This document shows positions 36,644 through 46,885 of a stretch of DNA of 64,000 bases, piece after piece. The notes below the pieces were generated by a model. The model made no database searches. It saw only the letters and a list, made by a program, of their open reading frames with translations, and was not told the origin of the DNA. The stretch comes from Perilla frutescens (Eukaryota; Streptophyta; Magnoliopsida; Lamiales; Lamiaceae), in the NCBI GenBank assembly GCA_026008535.1, contig BRKX01000011.1, positions 48,406,183 through 48,470,182 on the forward strand, read 5' to 3'. Made by a program: the position numbers and the translations under genes. Numbering within the stretch: the first letter of the stretch is position 1; every line of letters starts with the position of its first letter.

Positions 36644-36903
36644 TCAACCGTGGTTTTGGTGTGCCTTTTGTTGATGGTTCATTAAGTCGCATTGTAGCAG
36701 ATTGTTCACCTTAACAAGTTCATTTGAGCTTGTCTTTGGGAAATACACTGCTCTATTTCCTCCAGTCTTAACTCCGATAGGAATTTCTCTTCGTATTGGG
36801 CTTTCCAGTAGGTTAGCCTCTCCTGGTGACTTTCCTCCAGTTCCTTCAAAATTTGAAGGTACCTTCTGAAATAAAAACATCTCGAACAATTGTTCGGATC
36901 CAT
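36644..36903 (-). pseudogene. N-terminal viral ORF remnant
   Basis: First ATG after the primer-binding site (36903). About 65 open codons with a Glu/Gln-rich helical stretch, then stops; a second overlapping frame continues to 36644. Probably the N-terminus of the capsid polyprotein. Between 36170 and 36640 only broken sequence remains. Confidence 0.45.
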
Positions 36904-36979
36904 ATTTTCTGGGTGTCTCCTCCGTTAGGATATTACTTTTAATAATAAATAAATTATTATTCCTAAATAAAATTACCTA

Positions 36980-36992
36980 GGCTCTGATACCA
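36980..36992 (-). other. Viral primer-binding site (tRNA-Met)
   Basis: TGGTATCAGAGCC on the minus strand, complementary to the 3' end of initiator tRNA-Met, the standard minus-strand primer of Caulimoviridae and nucleotide 1 of their maps. The viral copy begins here. Confidence 0.85.
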
Positions 36993-36993
36993 T

Positions 36994-37253
36994 TTTTCAT
37001 ACACAAGTGGCAAACTTAGAATAAATCAAAGAATAAGACAAATAGGACACTTTTACAAATACCCTATTAAATTCAAAATCAATCAAGGCAAATAGGACAC
37101 TTTCACAAGTGCCCTATTAGCTTCAAAGTCTTCAAAGTCAACCAAGGACATAATGGTCATAAAATTTTATTTTGGTTAGAATAGAATCTTCTACAATGTT
37201 TAGTTAGAAAAGAATTTTATAACATAAAATTGGCTATAAACATACATTCACAC
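36994..37253. repeat. Right arm of the inverted-repeat element with a short tandem repeat
   Basis: Two copies of a 50-60 bp phrase built on AAATAGGACACTTTYACAA (about 37038 and 37098), then the inverted arm ending CATTCACAC. Confidence 0.65.
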
Positions 37254-37262
37254 TAAAATATA

Positions 37263-38137
37263 TTGACCTCCTTCCAAATTTGCAATCACCTTACTTTCTT
37301 ACACTTATTATGAAAATGTATTTAATTACTTGGAAAAGTAAAATTGCATAAAATTTTTATATTATACCTTCATATATTGATTGAGAAGAAAATAAAAATG
37401 TTAATTTCATATAAGTCCATACTTATATCTTGAACTTTAATACGTTTTGTAAAAATGTCTTGAAAAGAAAGTGCTAAGAAATGCTCAATCTTTTTGTATT
37501 TTTACAAAAATATCTTTAAATTTAATTTATGGTGTCAGATTGCTGACAAAGCAAGTTTAGTGTTTAAAATGATGTAAAAAATCATATTAAATGTTAAAAT
37601 TTAAAAAATGACTTTCCATATCATTTTACTCGTTAGAACCCAACATTTCTTATTAGCAATTCAACACCGAAAATTTGATCATATAACATTTTTGCAACAA
37701 TGTAAAAAAATTCATTTATTTCTTTTGCACATTTTGAAGTTCGAGAGATTTTTGCGAATCATAATAGTATAAGTTATATATTTAACCAAAATTCTCAAAT
37801 CAAGTAACGACAAAAGGTAAATTATTCAGCCAACTCATACTTCCAAATATCTGAGAGCCAAATCTTTAAATTCAAAATCAAATTATTGCGTCATCAATAA
37901 TACTGTACTTTTGTAAAAAAAAACACCATTCTTGAATTCAAATTCAATTTTATTTTATACTCAATTCATCCTATATATATTTAAAAAATTAAATAATTAT
38001 CACGAATTTAATAATTATAATTAAAATGAAATACGAAATTGAAATAGAGAATCCTATCCGCAATATTCCTATCGCAAAAGGAAAAAAATTATATTGCATC
38101 AGAAATTTAGAAAGTGGAACTAAATTACTTCTACGAC
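37263..38137. other. AT-rich intergenic DNA, no gene seen
   Basis: No coding capacity or recognisable repeat. Confidence 0.6.
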
Positions 38138-38823
38138 TATTGACTTTTAAAATTCGGGTGTATTCAATCCAGACTTTTAAAAGTCCAACGAAATTCTGGT
38201 GTATTCAATCCAGACTTTTAAAAGTCCAATGAAATACAATCCAGACTTTTAAAAGTCCAACGAAATCTTGGTGTATTTAATCCAGACTTTTAAAAGTCCT
38301 TTAAAATTCTGCGGTATTCAACAATCCACGGACTTTAAAATGTCATTGATTTCGTTGGATTTCAGCTGGATTTCACGTGAAAATTACAAAGGATGAATTC
38401 CGACCTCCAGACACGAGATTTCGATGGATTTGAAAACACAGCGAGCGCGGTGTCCCAGCGGTCGGTGGGGAGTTAAAATCGGGCACCCCAGCCGTCACCC
38501 GACCCCAGCGGTCGCTGGCCTTGCCGATGATGGCACTCTGGCGGCGCTGGAATCGAGGCTCGATTCCAGCGGCCTTCAATTTTTCTTACCAGATACACCG
38601 ATCGTTGTGTTCCAACGAGCGCTGGCGAGATGGATTTGAAATCCATTGAAATCGTTCAAAATCGGTCCGAAATCCATACGAAATCCGCCAGACTCTGCGT
38701 GGAGTTGGGAGACTCCATGTGGAGTCTATGGATTTATAAAATCCATAGAAATCCATGGACATTTTAAAATCTAACAAAATCCATCAAAATCCCAATCCAA
38801 TACACTTTCCTTAAAGTCAATTT
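38138..38823. mobile_element. Probable TIR/foldback DNA element with GC-rich core
   Basis: Left ATTGACTTTTAA...GTGTATTCAATCC and, inverted from the right, ATTGACTTTAA...GTGTATTGGATTGG form terminal inverted repeats. The interior holds a minisatellite on the left and a GC-rich block (about 38400-38600) in otherwise AT-rich DNA. No clear target duplication was found, so superfamily and exact ends are open. Confidence 0.55.
38157..38300. repeat. 41-bp minisatellite with a 14-bp palindrome
   Basis: Four copies of the perfect palindrome GACTTTTAAAAGTC at 38172, 38213, 38244 and 38285, spaced 41, 31 and 41 bp, within repeats of GTGTATTCAATCCA and CCAACGAAATTCTGG. Confidence 0.9.
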
Positions 38824-40206
38824 GCCGAACGTTGTTTTGAAGATCTGATCGAAAATTTAGAAAAGTAAAAATAAATGCATATATTCTGCGATTTCATTAG
38901 AGTTTTTCAATTCAGCAGACCAGAGCCTCTGCCTCATCCTCAAAAATGGAAGGAGAAAAAGTATTGGCATCAATTTTGTCGCATATTCTTAGACTTTTGC
39001 CCGAATGCTGCTTCTTTTCTTTTTCCTTTTTTTCTTAATTGAAAGTCTTAATATATTTTTTTTTCCGCTTATTCTTTTTTAACTCAAATGTGCGATCTCG
39101 CTTGACTTCTGTCTGAACCGTTTAATCAGCCGTAATAATCTCTGATTTATCGCTTTTACAAATATTTATGATTTATGATTCTGATCCCTTTTTCCATTTG
39201 TAATTGCTGAAGTTCTTTTGCAAAATATATATATTTTTTGAATTATTGTAGAAGATGGGCATTGTATATAAGTTATAGCCCTCGATTATCTTCAGAACCT
39301 GAAAAAGACCTGATTTTGCTTACTTTATTTGGTTAATCTTTACATGTTTTTCTTGTTTATGTATGGTTGATGGTTGATTATATTGATAATGTTATTAAGA
39401 GTCTTGAATCAATTCTGTGAATCAGTTATTTAATGATGAAACCGTCTCCTGATAAACTGGAGCACTTTTCTGAATCACTTGTGTGTTATGGAATTTGTTT
39501 CCACATAGACTGGAGCACTAGTCTGAATCAGTTATGCACACTAATTTCGTTTCCTCGTATATTGAATGCTTGTCTGGATGAATTATGTGATAATGGATTT
39601 GATTACTTACGTTTATTAGCTTATAAGTTGTATTGATTGATCTGTTCCAACTCTTTCTAGGTATCTGAAGCTTCATATATGGCTGCAATTCAAGAAGAAT
39701 TGTGAGATTTGACAGACTATTGGGGCATTTCAGCCATTCATTTCTCAAGGTTTTTGAGGTTGAAGGAAGGTGGCTTGGGGTAAGAAGTTTGCATTTGATT
39801 AAGAGCTGCTGTTGAAGCTATGTAATCTGCCTTTTTGATTAGTGCCTCTTTCTTAGTCATATGTTTTGAAATATTTGTGTGTACTACTATCCATTCAAAA
39901 TATCTGGATTTTCCAATCCGCATTTGATTAGTTATGCAGTAGACAAACCGTTTATTTTCTGACATCTTGAAGGATTGGATATGAAATCTGTGTTTGAGGC
40001 TTGAGCATGCTCCAATCTGCTAATGGAGTAATGCCCTCGAGCCATTAATTGGTTATCAAAAAGGATAAGTGATTCGTAAATGAGAGTTTTAAGATCTGTG
40101 CATGTGTAGTCTGGAGAATCATTATTGGTTTGTTACATTTGTCCTTTTGATCCTATAAACTTTTGTTGGTTGATTACTTGTTTCTTCGATGAATTCTCAT
40201 TTGCAG
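38824..40206 (+). promoter_or_regulatory. 5' region of the MTP1-like gene, with a leader intron end
   Basis: Upstream and presumably transcribed leader sequence. The bases just before ATG 40207 read TTCTCATTTGCAG, a splice acceptor, so the leader is probably spliced; the donor could not be chosen with confidence. Confidence 0.45.
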
Positions 40207-41349
40207 ATGGGACAGGAAAACTTCGACTCGACTGAATCATTGCAAGCAAAGATAGATGCAGAGGGAGCCTCTGAACAAGAAATGTCTAGTCTCCCTCTAA
40301 GCCACAAGTTCTCTTGCAGCACCACTTGCCCATTCTCGGAGCAAGATTACAGTAAGTTGGATGCAGAGCAACGGTCAAAGACAGCCATTAAACTTTATGG
40401 GCTTATAGTCTGTTACACTGTAGTCATGGTAATTGAGGTTGTTGGAGGTCTGAAAGCCAACAGCCTAGCTATCCTTACGGATGCAGCTCACTTGTTGACT
40501 GACATTGCCGGATTCTCCATTTCTCTTTTCACTGTATGGGTGTCTGGTTGGAAGGCGACGCCAGAACATTCTTTTGGATACAATCGTGTCGAGGTCATCG
40601 GAGTACTTCTATCCGTGCAGCTGATATGGCTCCTGTCGGCAACTTTGATCTATGAAGCGATCAAAAGGCTTATTACAAAGCAGACGGAAGTGAATGGCCA
40701 ACTCATGTTTGGAATTGCTTCATTCGGCTTGGTGGTTAATGTTGTCTTGGCTCTATGGCTTGGCCATGACCACCATTTTCATCCCGGGCATTCTCACCAT
40801 GACTGTAAAGACGATGACCACAACCATGAACATGAACATGAAGAATCGCAGGCAGGAGACGAAGAAAGTAGGAATCTTGTGTCAACACCTCACAAGAGCA
40901 GTGGAATGTTAAACATAAATATTCGAGGGGCATACTTGCACATTGTTTGTGATTGCATACAATCTGTTGCTGCAATGGTTGCCGGAGTTTTTATATGGAT
41001 AAAACCAGAATGGCTAGTGGCTGATCTGATCTGTACGCTTGTGTTCACCACTTTAGCTTTAAGCACCACTATGTCCATTTTGAGGGATATATTCTATGTG
41101 CTGATGGAGCGGGCACCATCCGACGTGGATACTGCTCGTCTTGAAAATGGGCTGAAGCTTGTCACAGGAGTTCGTGGTGTTCATGATCTTCACACCTGGG
41201 CTATCACATCAGGGAAATGCGTCTTATCTTGTCATGTTGTGATTGGAGCTGAAGTTAGTCCTCATGAAATCCTGCATCAGATGAGGGAATACTGTGAACG
41301 AACTTTTAAAATTCATCATGTAACCATACAGATTGAACAAGAAGCGTGA
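40207..41349 (+). CDS. MTP1: MTP1-like zinc transporter (cation diffusion facilitator)
   Basis: Vacuolar-type Zn2+/H+ antiporter of the CDF family that loads excess zinc into the vacuole. 380 codons, no introns in the coding part. Six TM segments follow an N-terminal Cys-containing stretch (SCSTTCPFSEQD). TM2 carries the metal-site HxxxD (LTDAAHLLTDIAGF) and TM5 the second HxxxD (LHIVCDCIQS). Between TM4 and TM5 lies the cytosolic His/Asp-rich loop (GHDHHFHPGHSHHD...EHEHEE), shorter than in AtMTP1. The C-terminal cytosolic domain has the typical GVRGVHDLHTWAITSG. The ATG at 40189 is read through a TTTGCAG splice acceptor, so 40207 (MGQENF) is the likelier start. Paralogue assignment within group 1 MTPs is tentative. 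Confidence 0.92.
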   Translation: MGQENFDSTESLQAKIDAEGASEQEMSSLPLSHKFSCSTTCPFSEQDYSKLDAEQRSKTAIKLYGLIVCYTVVMVIEVVGGLKANSLAILTDAAHLLTDIAGFSISLFTVWVSGWKATPEHSFGYNRVEVIGVLLSVQLIWLLSATLIYEAIKRLITKQTEVNGQLMFGIASFGLVVNVVLALWLGHDHHFHPGHSHHDCKDDDHNHEHEHEESQAGDEESRNLVSTPHKSSGMLNINIRGAYLHIVCDCIQSVAAMVAGVFIWIKPEWLVADLICTLVFTTLALSTTMSILRDIFYVLMERAPSDVDTARLENGLKLVTGVRGVHDLHTWAITSGKCVLSCHVVIGAEVSPHEILHQMREYCERTFKIHHVTIQIEQEA

Positions 41350-42235
41350 CACTATTATTGCTTCTCTTCAGTTCTACATTTTTTTATAATTATAATATAA
41401 TACAGTGTTCAAAGTTCAAACTAGATGAAGTAGCTGCACAATCTTAAGCACTCAACATCTCATCTAATTTCAAACATATGATTTGCTTATATAGTCATCA
41501 TTTTTATCATTTAGCTTGATGACATCTCTGTGGTAGCATTTGTTATGCAATGAACCACGTTACATTCCATATACTTCATCGAATGTAGTATCTACAAGAA
41601 GTCGAGTTGAACAAAGTAAACTAGCTCTATATATCTTATTTTAATGTGATCCACTGGGTTTGAACTTTGATCTCCAATTAAAGCACATCTCTGTTTTTCT
41701 TAAAGTAAATTCATGGGTTTGAACTTTGAAGTACAAGCGGAAGAGCAATAAACGAACTCAAATCCCCCATGACCATTTTATTACCAGTTTCAGCATCAGT
41801 AGATGAACTGGCTTTTTTCAGGAAACAAACAAAAAAAAAGAGCTCTCAAGTGTACAAATATACGAGGTAACAGCATTGGCTAAACGACGAACATATGATT
41901 CATATCAGTAGAAAGGGTAGCACAAGCAAGAATCAAAATGAACACACTACTATCCTCAATAAACCACCTGTGTTTTCCCATCTCTCAATCAGTTGCAAAA
42001 GATTGATGCACATCAAATATCACCAGTATAAAGTCAATTTATGGAAACAAAAATTAGCAGTAACTCATCATTCTGACATAACAAATTTACGCCAAAAAAC
42101 TAACATTTTCAGGCTCGCATAGCAACTTTTCACTGTCATATTCTACAAGACCTCTGGAAAAAGAAACAAATTTTAACGAGTAAACAGAACAAAAGTTTTG
42201 GGCTGCTATTTATATCGACATCATCCCTGAGAGTC
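41350..42235. other. Convergent intergenic region between MTP1-like and RABA2-like genes
   Basis: Holds the 3' UTRs of both genes. AT-rich, several possible poly(A) signals on each strand (for example AATATAATA near 41393), no further gene recognised. Confidence 0.6.
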
Positions 42236-43531
42236 TCAAGTAGAACAGCAGCCTCTCTTCGCATTCCCTGAAGAATCAGCGACATTGATGGTCGTACCCT
42301 GACCAGGAACTGCAGTCGAAGCAGCAGCTTCCTGTGCTGCCAATGCCTTCTTGCTAATAATGTGGTATATTTCTGTCAAAATAGTCTGGAATGCCTTCTC
42401 AATGTTAAGTGCCTCTAGAGCTGATGTCTCGAGGAACGAGAGTCCTTCCTTCTCTGCCAAAGTTTGGCCATCCTGCTCTGCAACAGCTCTGAGATGGTTT
42501 AGATCAGATTTGTTTCCTGTCATCATGATGACGATGTTGGAATCCGCATGATCTCTCAACTCACGAAGCCATCTCTGGACGTTGTCAAAGGTTTGCCTCT
42601 TGGTTATGTCATAAACAAGGAGCGCACCAACAGCTCCTCTGTAGTAGGCACTCGTGATTGCTCGATATCTTTCCTGCCCAGCAGTGTCCCAAATCTGGGC
42701 CTTGACTGTCTTCCCCTCAATCTGTATCATAGAACATAGACGCATCAGCTCCTGTGTGAGTAGAAGCACTAGCTATCTCAAAACATAGATGTCAGTCAAC
42801 AAGGAATATAACACTTTTTTACAATCATAGCAACACCCAGATCCAATACTCAAGTGCATAACATATAGGGATGATTGCTCCCAACAAGCATTCAGGATTC
42901 TATAGGAAAGGACTTCATAATCAGCAATCACCTCAAGCAACTTTACATCATTAAAAAAAATTGTTCAAATAACCAAATCATTTAGGGGTATAAGCATATT
43001 TGATCATGAGACAATCTACACCTCAATGCCAAGGCAATCCGTCCATGGAATAAGGTCATCCTAACTCCTAAAAGAAGCCAACAACATTCTTGATAATCAC
43101 ATAAGTAGATATGTTCGAGCAGCATTCAAGTTCAAATCCATTGCTCTGAAACTCAATAATCTAACAATCGTGGTTTCCACTTTCCAACCATTAAATAGAA
43201 TAAACATCAAATACAGTCTTCATCAATGACACAACAAAATCAAATCACAACATTGACCATACATAAAAAAACATAGAACAGTGGGGTATCACACACAAGG
43301 CAATAACGTTACATATAAACTAAACACAATCATAAATCAGTACTTGAAAGAAAAGTCATGATTCACCTGAAGAGTTCTGGTTGCAAATTCAACTCCGATC
43401 GTCGATTTCGACTCCAAACAGAACTCATTTCTGGTGAAACGGGAAAGAATGTTGGATTTCCCAACTCCTGAGTCACCGATCAACACGATCTTGAACAGGT
43501 AATCGTACTCGTGATCCACTCTACTCGCCAT
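42236..43531 (-). CDS. RABA2: RABA2-type (Rab11) small GTPase
   Basis: Rab11-class GTPase that directs traffic at the trans-Golgi/early endosome and cell plate. Exon 1 is 43367-43531, the intron 42722-43366 (GT at 43366, AG at 42722-42723), exon 2 is 42236-42721; together 216 residues, the normal length. All nucleotide-binding boxes are present: GDSGVGKS, TIGVEF (effector loop), DTAGQE, GNKSDL and ETSALEA. NEFCLESKSTIGVEF and the strongly conserved switch II segment identify subfamily RABA, and the pattern around RTLQ..GKTVKAQ is that of RABA2. The C-terminus RGCCST has the double Cys for geranylgeranylation. Confidence 0.96.
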
Positions 43532-43599
43532 AACCTCTTCTCACTCGCTTCTTAGTATTTCTTTCTTCTTTTATTTTCTCTCTCTACTCCCTCACATAC

Positions 43600-43794
43600 C
43601 TACACGCAAGAAACCGGCAATAACAGATTGAATAAAAGAGAACCCATTTTGAGAGCAATCAGATCTAACCATTTCGATCCCAAGATTAAACCAAACCCAT
43701 AAAAGAAATCATCTAAAAAAGGCAAAAAAAATCAGAGAGAATAAAAAGACATAACGGCGAATCGAAAAGATTAAATCGGTTGTTGATGACTTAC
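43600..43794 (-). other. Predicted 5' UTR intron of the RABA2-like gene
   Basis: Donor TTCGCG/GTAAGT at 43794 and acceptor GCGTGTAG at 43600 on the minus strand, between a purine-rich upstream leader exon and the exon containing the ATG at 43531. Confidence 0.55.
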
Positions 43795-43849
43795 CGCGAA
43801 GGAGAGATCTCGAGCGGAAAATGGGAGCCCCGAAACAGAAACGGAAAAA

Positions 43850-44772
43850 AGAATGGACGGAAACGAGAAGGGGAGAAACGGAGAAAACGAAGGGGGAGAA
43901 GTATATGCAAAAGAATGCGTTTTTAAGAATAGGGGAAATTTAGAGTTGTATATGAATGGGGTGACTAATTTACCATTGTCTTTCCAAATTTTTATATATT
44001 CTCATACAAAAACAATTTGGGGTTTGCTGATGTGGAGATTCTAGGTATTTAATACGAGCGGGGGTGATTGATTGATTGTGGCAATCAATGGTGGGCGTTA
44101 TTGTTGGATGAGGGAGTTGACAAAAAATAGTGAGTTGGCTTCTTCAGAGTAGAGAGAGAGAGAGAGGAGAGAGAAGGGACAGTGTGGTGCCAGGGTGGGT
44201 TTGTTGGAATGGAATGTTAGTGATCTCCCATTTCTATTGGGCAAGTCCGCCCCTCTCACTCTTGCCCTTTTCTCCCCGTTTAATTCATATAATTTGGGTC
44301 TTATTGATCAAGATTATTATAAAGATTGCAACTGATAATGGTGATGAGGAAGATATTATTCACAAGTATGACAACTTAAATGTAGTGTTGTTTAAATTTT
44401 TATAATTAAGATGTATTTTCCGTAAGCACAAATGAGAGACATGCATGTATAATTTTATTTGTTGGAAAGTATGAAAAGATTAAAAAATTTATTAGAATAT
44501 AATAAAATTAATTTATAACTATTGTGAATTATATATATATATATATATTTCATCTGTTATTAATGGTCATTAAGATTAAGTATACCAAAAAAAGGGAAAT
44601 GATTATTTAAATCTAATTTTAAAGTTCAAATTAGGTTCGAATTATGAAGAAAATGCATGAATTACTACACTATACGCTCAACATTATTTTTTGTTTCAAA
44701 GCATACATACAAAACTTTTGCTAAAGTGATTCATAATTAATAATAAAATATTATTTATTGGATTGATATCAA
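43850..44772. other. Promoter side of the RABA2-like gene and AT-rich spacer
   Basis: Contains a GA-rich microsatellite (about 44151-44175) and a short (TA)n near 44532. No gene seen. Confidence 0.55.
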
Positions 44773-45245
44773 TAGGGTGTCAATTTGTGTGTGTTGGGTC
44801 GCGAACCAGTCGATACGATACGATAAGGTCAAATACGAACACGATCCATCAAGAATCTGCTCGATACGAACACGGACAAGATCTGTTTTGTACAAACACG
44901 AACACGAAAAATATGATTTATTATCGTGCTGACACGACACATAGAAACACGATAAGAACACGAACACGATAGTGACACCATATTAATTTAACATTATAAT
45001 TTAAATAAATAAATTTTAATTTAAATAAGTAAATTTAAAATTAAATAATTGAAATTTAACTAAAAGCTTAGATTAAATAAACATGTTAAATTGTTTTATA
45101 TAATTCATATATTTATTTATATATTTATATAATATTAACAGGTTACACGAATCCGACACGAACAAGACAAGGCTAAACGCTAACTTGTTAATTTCGTGCA
45201 TGTTCATATCATAGTATTATGTCATGTAAAAAATTATCAGCCCTA
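44773..45245. mobile_element. hAT-type MITE with 8-bp target duplication
   Basis: Ends TAGGGTGTCAAT and, inverted, TAGGGCTGATAAT, typical of hAT elements. Flanks are GATATCAA (44765-44772) and GATATCAG (45246-45253), an 8-bp duplication with one mismatch. The left part carries clustered copies of ACGAACACGA, ACGATA and relatives (44810-44975), reminiscent of subterminal transposase-binding repeats. 473 bp, non-coding. Confidence 0.85.
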
Positions 45246-45253
45246 GATATCAG

Positions 45254-46253
45254 AATAAAAAATTACTTTCCAAAATTAAAAATAACGTTTGGCTGAAAAA
45301 TTATTTTAGCAACAATTTTATTATAAAATAGATAAAGATTTTAAATTCAATATAATACCCTTTCAGTTTTTATTGTTTAAAAAGACTCATTTGCATGTTC
45401 ACCATACAAAATAAAATAAATTAAAAATTATTAGTGGAACATGTGTCAAAATTTTGTTGTGAACATGTAAATGAGTCTCACTTAGTATGGAATCCTCCAG
45501 ACATCACCTTTGAAATGCATATTGGTTGACCATTTTCATAGAACTAGTTCCATTGGGGAATAGTTTCTAGCAAAATATAATGTGTTATACTTTGATTTTT
45601 CAACTTCTACCGTAATGATTGAACAAAATTAACATAATCGATCATGAGTATACTATTTATATATGGGTACTCAGTAGTCCATAATCTAGAAGTGGATCGA
45701 GTAACCGTGGAGGACAACTATAACTTCACTTGCATGTTCATTCAAGAATGATCATCGTACCATATATATTGGCTAGAACTTGGGATGATGATATATGGAA
45801 AAAGTATATAATGGACTCTTTAAAATGAATATGCAAAATGAGTTGGAAAGCGAGTAGTTGATGACAATGTTTATTTTGCAACAATTTACCCTTTCGATCC
45901 CACCTAAAATGATGGGAGCTAGCATGACAAAATTTTCTAATCAATAAATCCACTAATTATAAGGAAAAAAAAAAGAACCAAATAAGTGAATTACCAAGGC
46001 TTTTTGGAGTATTAAAATAAGATGACCCCTGTAAAAATAAACAAGAATGACAAATATTGAAGAAAAATTGTATATATGAGATGCACGATGAAGAAAATCA
46101 AAACGAACACTTATATTTGATCAAAGAAATATTAATTGAACTCCAACTAAAATATAATGAATGAGACTTATGCTTTAGGCAAGAAGGAAATTTTGTATCA
46201 TTTAAATAGATATTTGCGGTTAAATAAATTATACAATGAAAATGACGTATCCC
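45254..46253. other. AT-rich intergenic DNA, no gene seen
   Basis: No coding sequence or recognisable repeat before the tRNA gene. Confidence 0.6.
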
Positions 46254-46335
46254 GTGAGCGTGCCGGAGTGGTTATCGGGCATGACTAGAAATCATGTGGG
46301 CTTTGCCCGCGCAGGTTCGAATCCTGCCGCTCACG
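46254..46335 (+). tRNA. tRNA-Ser (anticodon AGA)
   Basis: 82-nt class II tRNA. Acceptor stem GTGAGCG pairs with CGCTCAC (46328-46334) with discriminator G. Anticodon loop CTAGAAA gives anticodon AGA (codon UCU), closed by CATGA/TCATG. A long variable arm (TGGGCTTTGCCC), box A TGCCGGAGTGG and a perfect box B GGTTCGAATCC are present. No intron. It lacks encoded CCA, as expected for a nuclear gene. Confidence 0.97.
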
Positions 46336-46338
46336 CGC

Positions 46339-46344
46339 TTTTTT
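46339..46344 (+). terminator. Pol III terminator of tRNA-Ser
   Basis: Run of six T four bases after the tRNA, followed by a second T run. Confidence 0.85.
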
Positions 46345-46885
46345 ATTTTTTACGCTTTTCAAATATTATCACAATATCACTCAATTATTTTAAGGTTAAT
46401 TACAATAAAATGCATGAAACAAAAATTTTACAATTTTTTTGCAAAATAGACACAGTTTGTAATAATTGGAAAAAAAATAAAAATTTATAGTGATATTTAT
46501 TGTATTAATAAAATTCAGATAATGATTGTGCTATATATGTGTACATACAATTTTGTAATATTATTTCATGTTATATATCATTTTTTTTGTTCATTCAAAA
46601 ATTTGGGTGTGTTTATTTTGTAAAAAAATTATAAAATTATGTTATAATTACAATATTTCAAAGTCCGTATCTAAACTGCAAATCGCGACAAAGTTTATAT
46701 ATTTGATCGTAATTAGGTGCCGTAAATAATTTATTCTTTCTCAGAGTTTGTATGCTCGTGACATAATTAAAATTAGCAGAAGCCTACCGAACAGGAATGT
46801 TTCAATTAGCTCAGCGACCTCAATTTATATATATAAAGAAGATCAAAATTAAAATAAGATAATTTAATTTGTTGATAAAATAAAA
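46345..46885. other. AT-rich spacer with the 3' end of the four-TM protein gene
   Basis: No coding sequence; probable 3' UTR of the minus-strand gene near 46800-46885. Confidence 0.5.

Larger units (their letters stand above)
27452..36993 (-). mobile_element. Endogenous pararetrovirus (Caulimoviridae), one genome-length copy
   Basis: A linear copy on the minus strand beginning at the tRNA-Met primer-binding site and ending after the genomic promoter and polyadenylation signal. Without the solo LTR it is about 7.1 kb, within the family's usual genome size. Gene order is a capsid-like protein with CCHC knuckle, movement protein, aspartic protease, reverse transcriptase, RNase H and a transactivator-like last ORF. 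Capsid before movement protein and a separate last ORF recall cavemoviruses and solendoviruses; that placement is tentative. No integrase is seen, as expected. The copy is broken by stops, frame changes and the LTR insertion at 30345-32771. Confidence 0.85.
26973..37253. mobile_element. Inverted-repeat (MULE-like) element enclosing the pararetrovirus
   Basis: Outer ends GGGTGAAATTC (26973) and CATTCACAC (ending 37253) are inverted relatives. The inverted similarity continues inward: ATAGCCAATTTTA and CTTTTCTAAC at 26990-27030 match, inverted, 37195-37240. Perfect 9-bp direct repeats TAAAATATA flank both ends (26964-26972 and 37254-37262). Arms of about 115-145 bp plus a 9-bp duplication indicate a Mutator-superfamily element. 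Nearly all of its interior (27.45-36.99 kb) is the endogenous virus, so the simplest history is a small MULE that later received the viral DNA. Confidence 0.75.
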
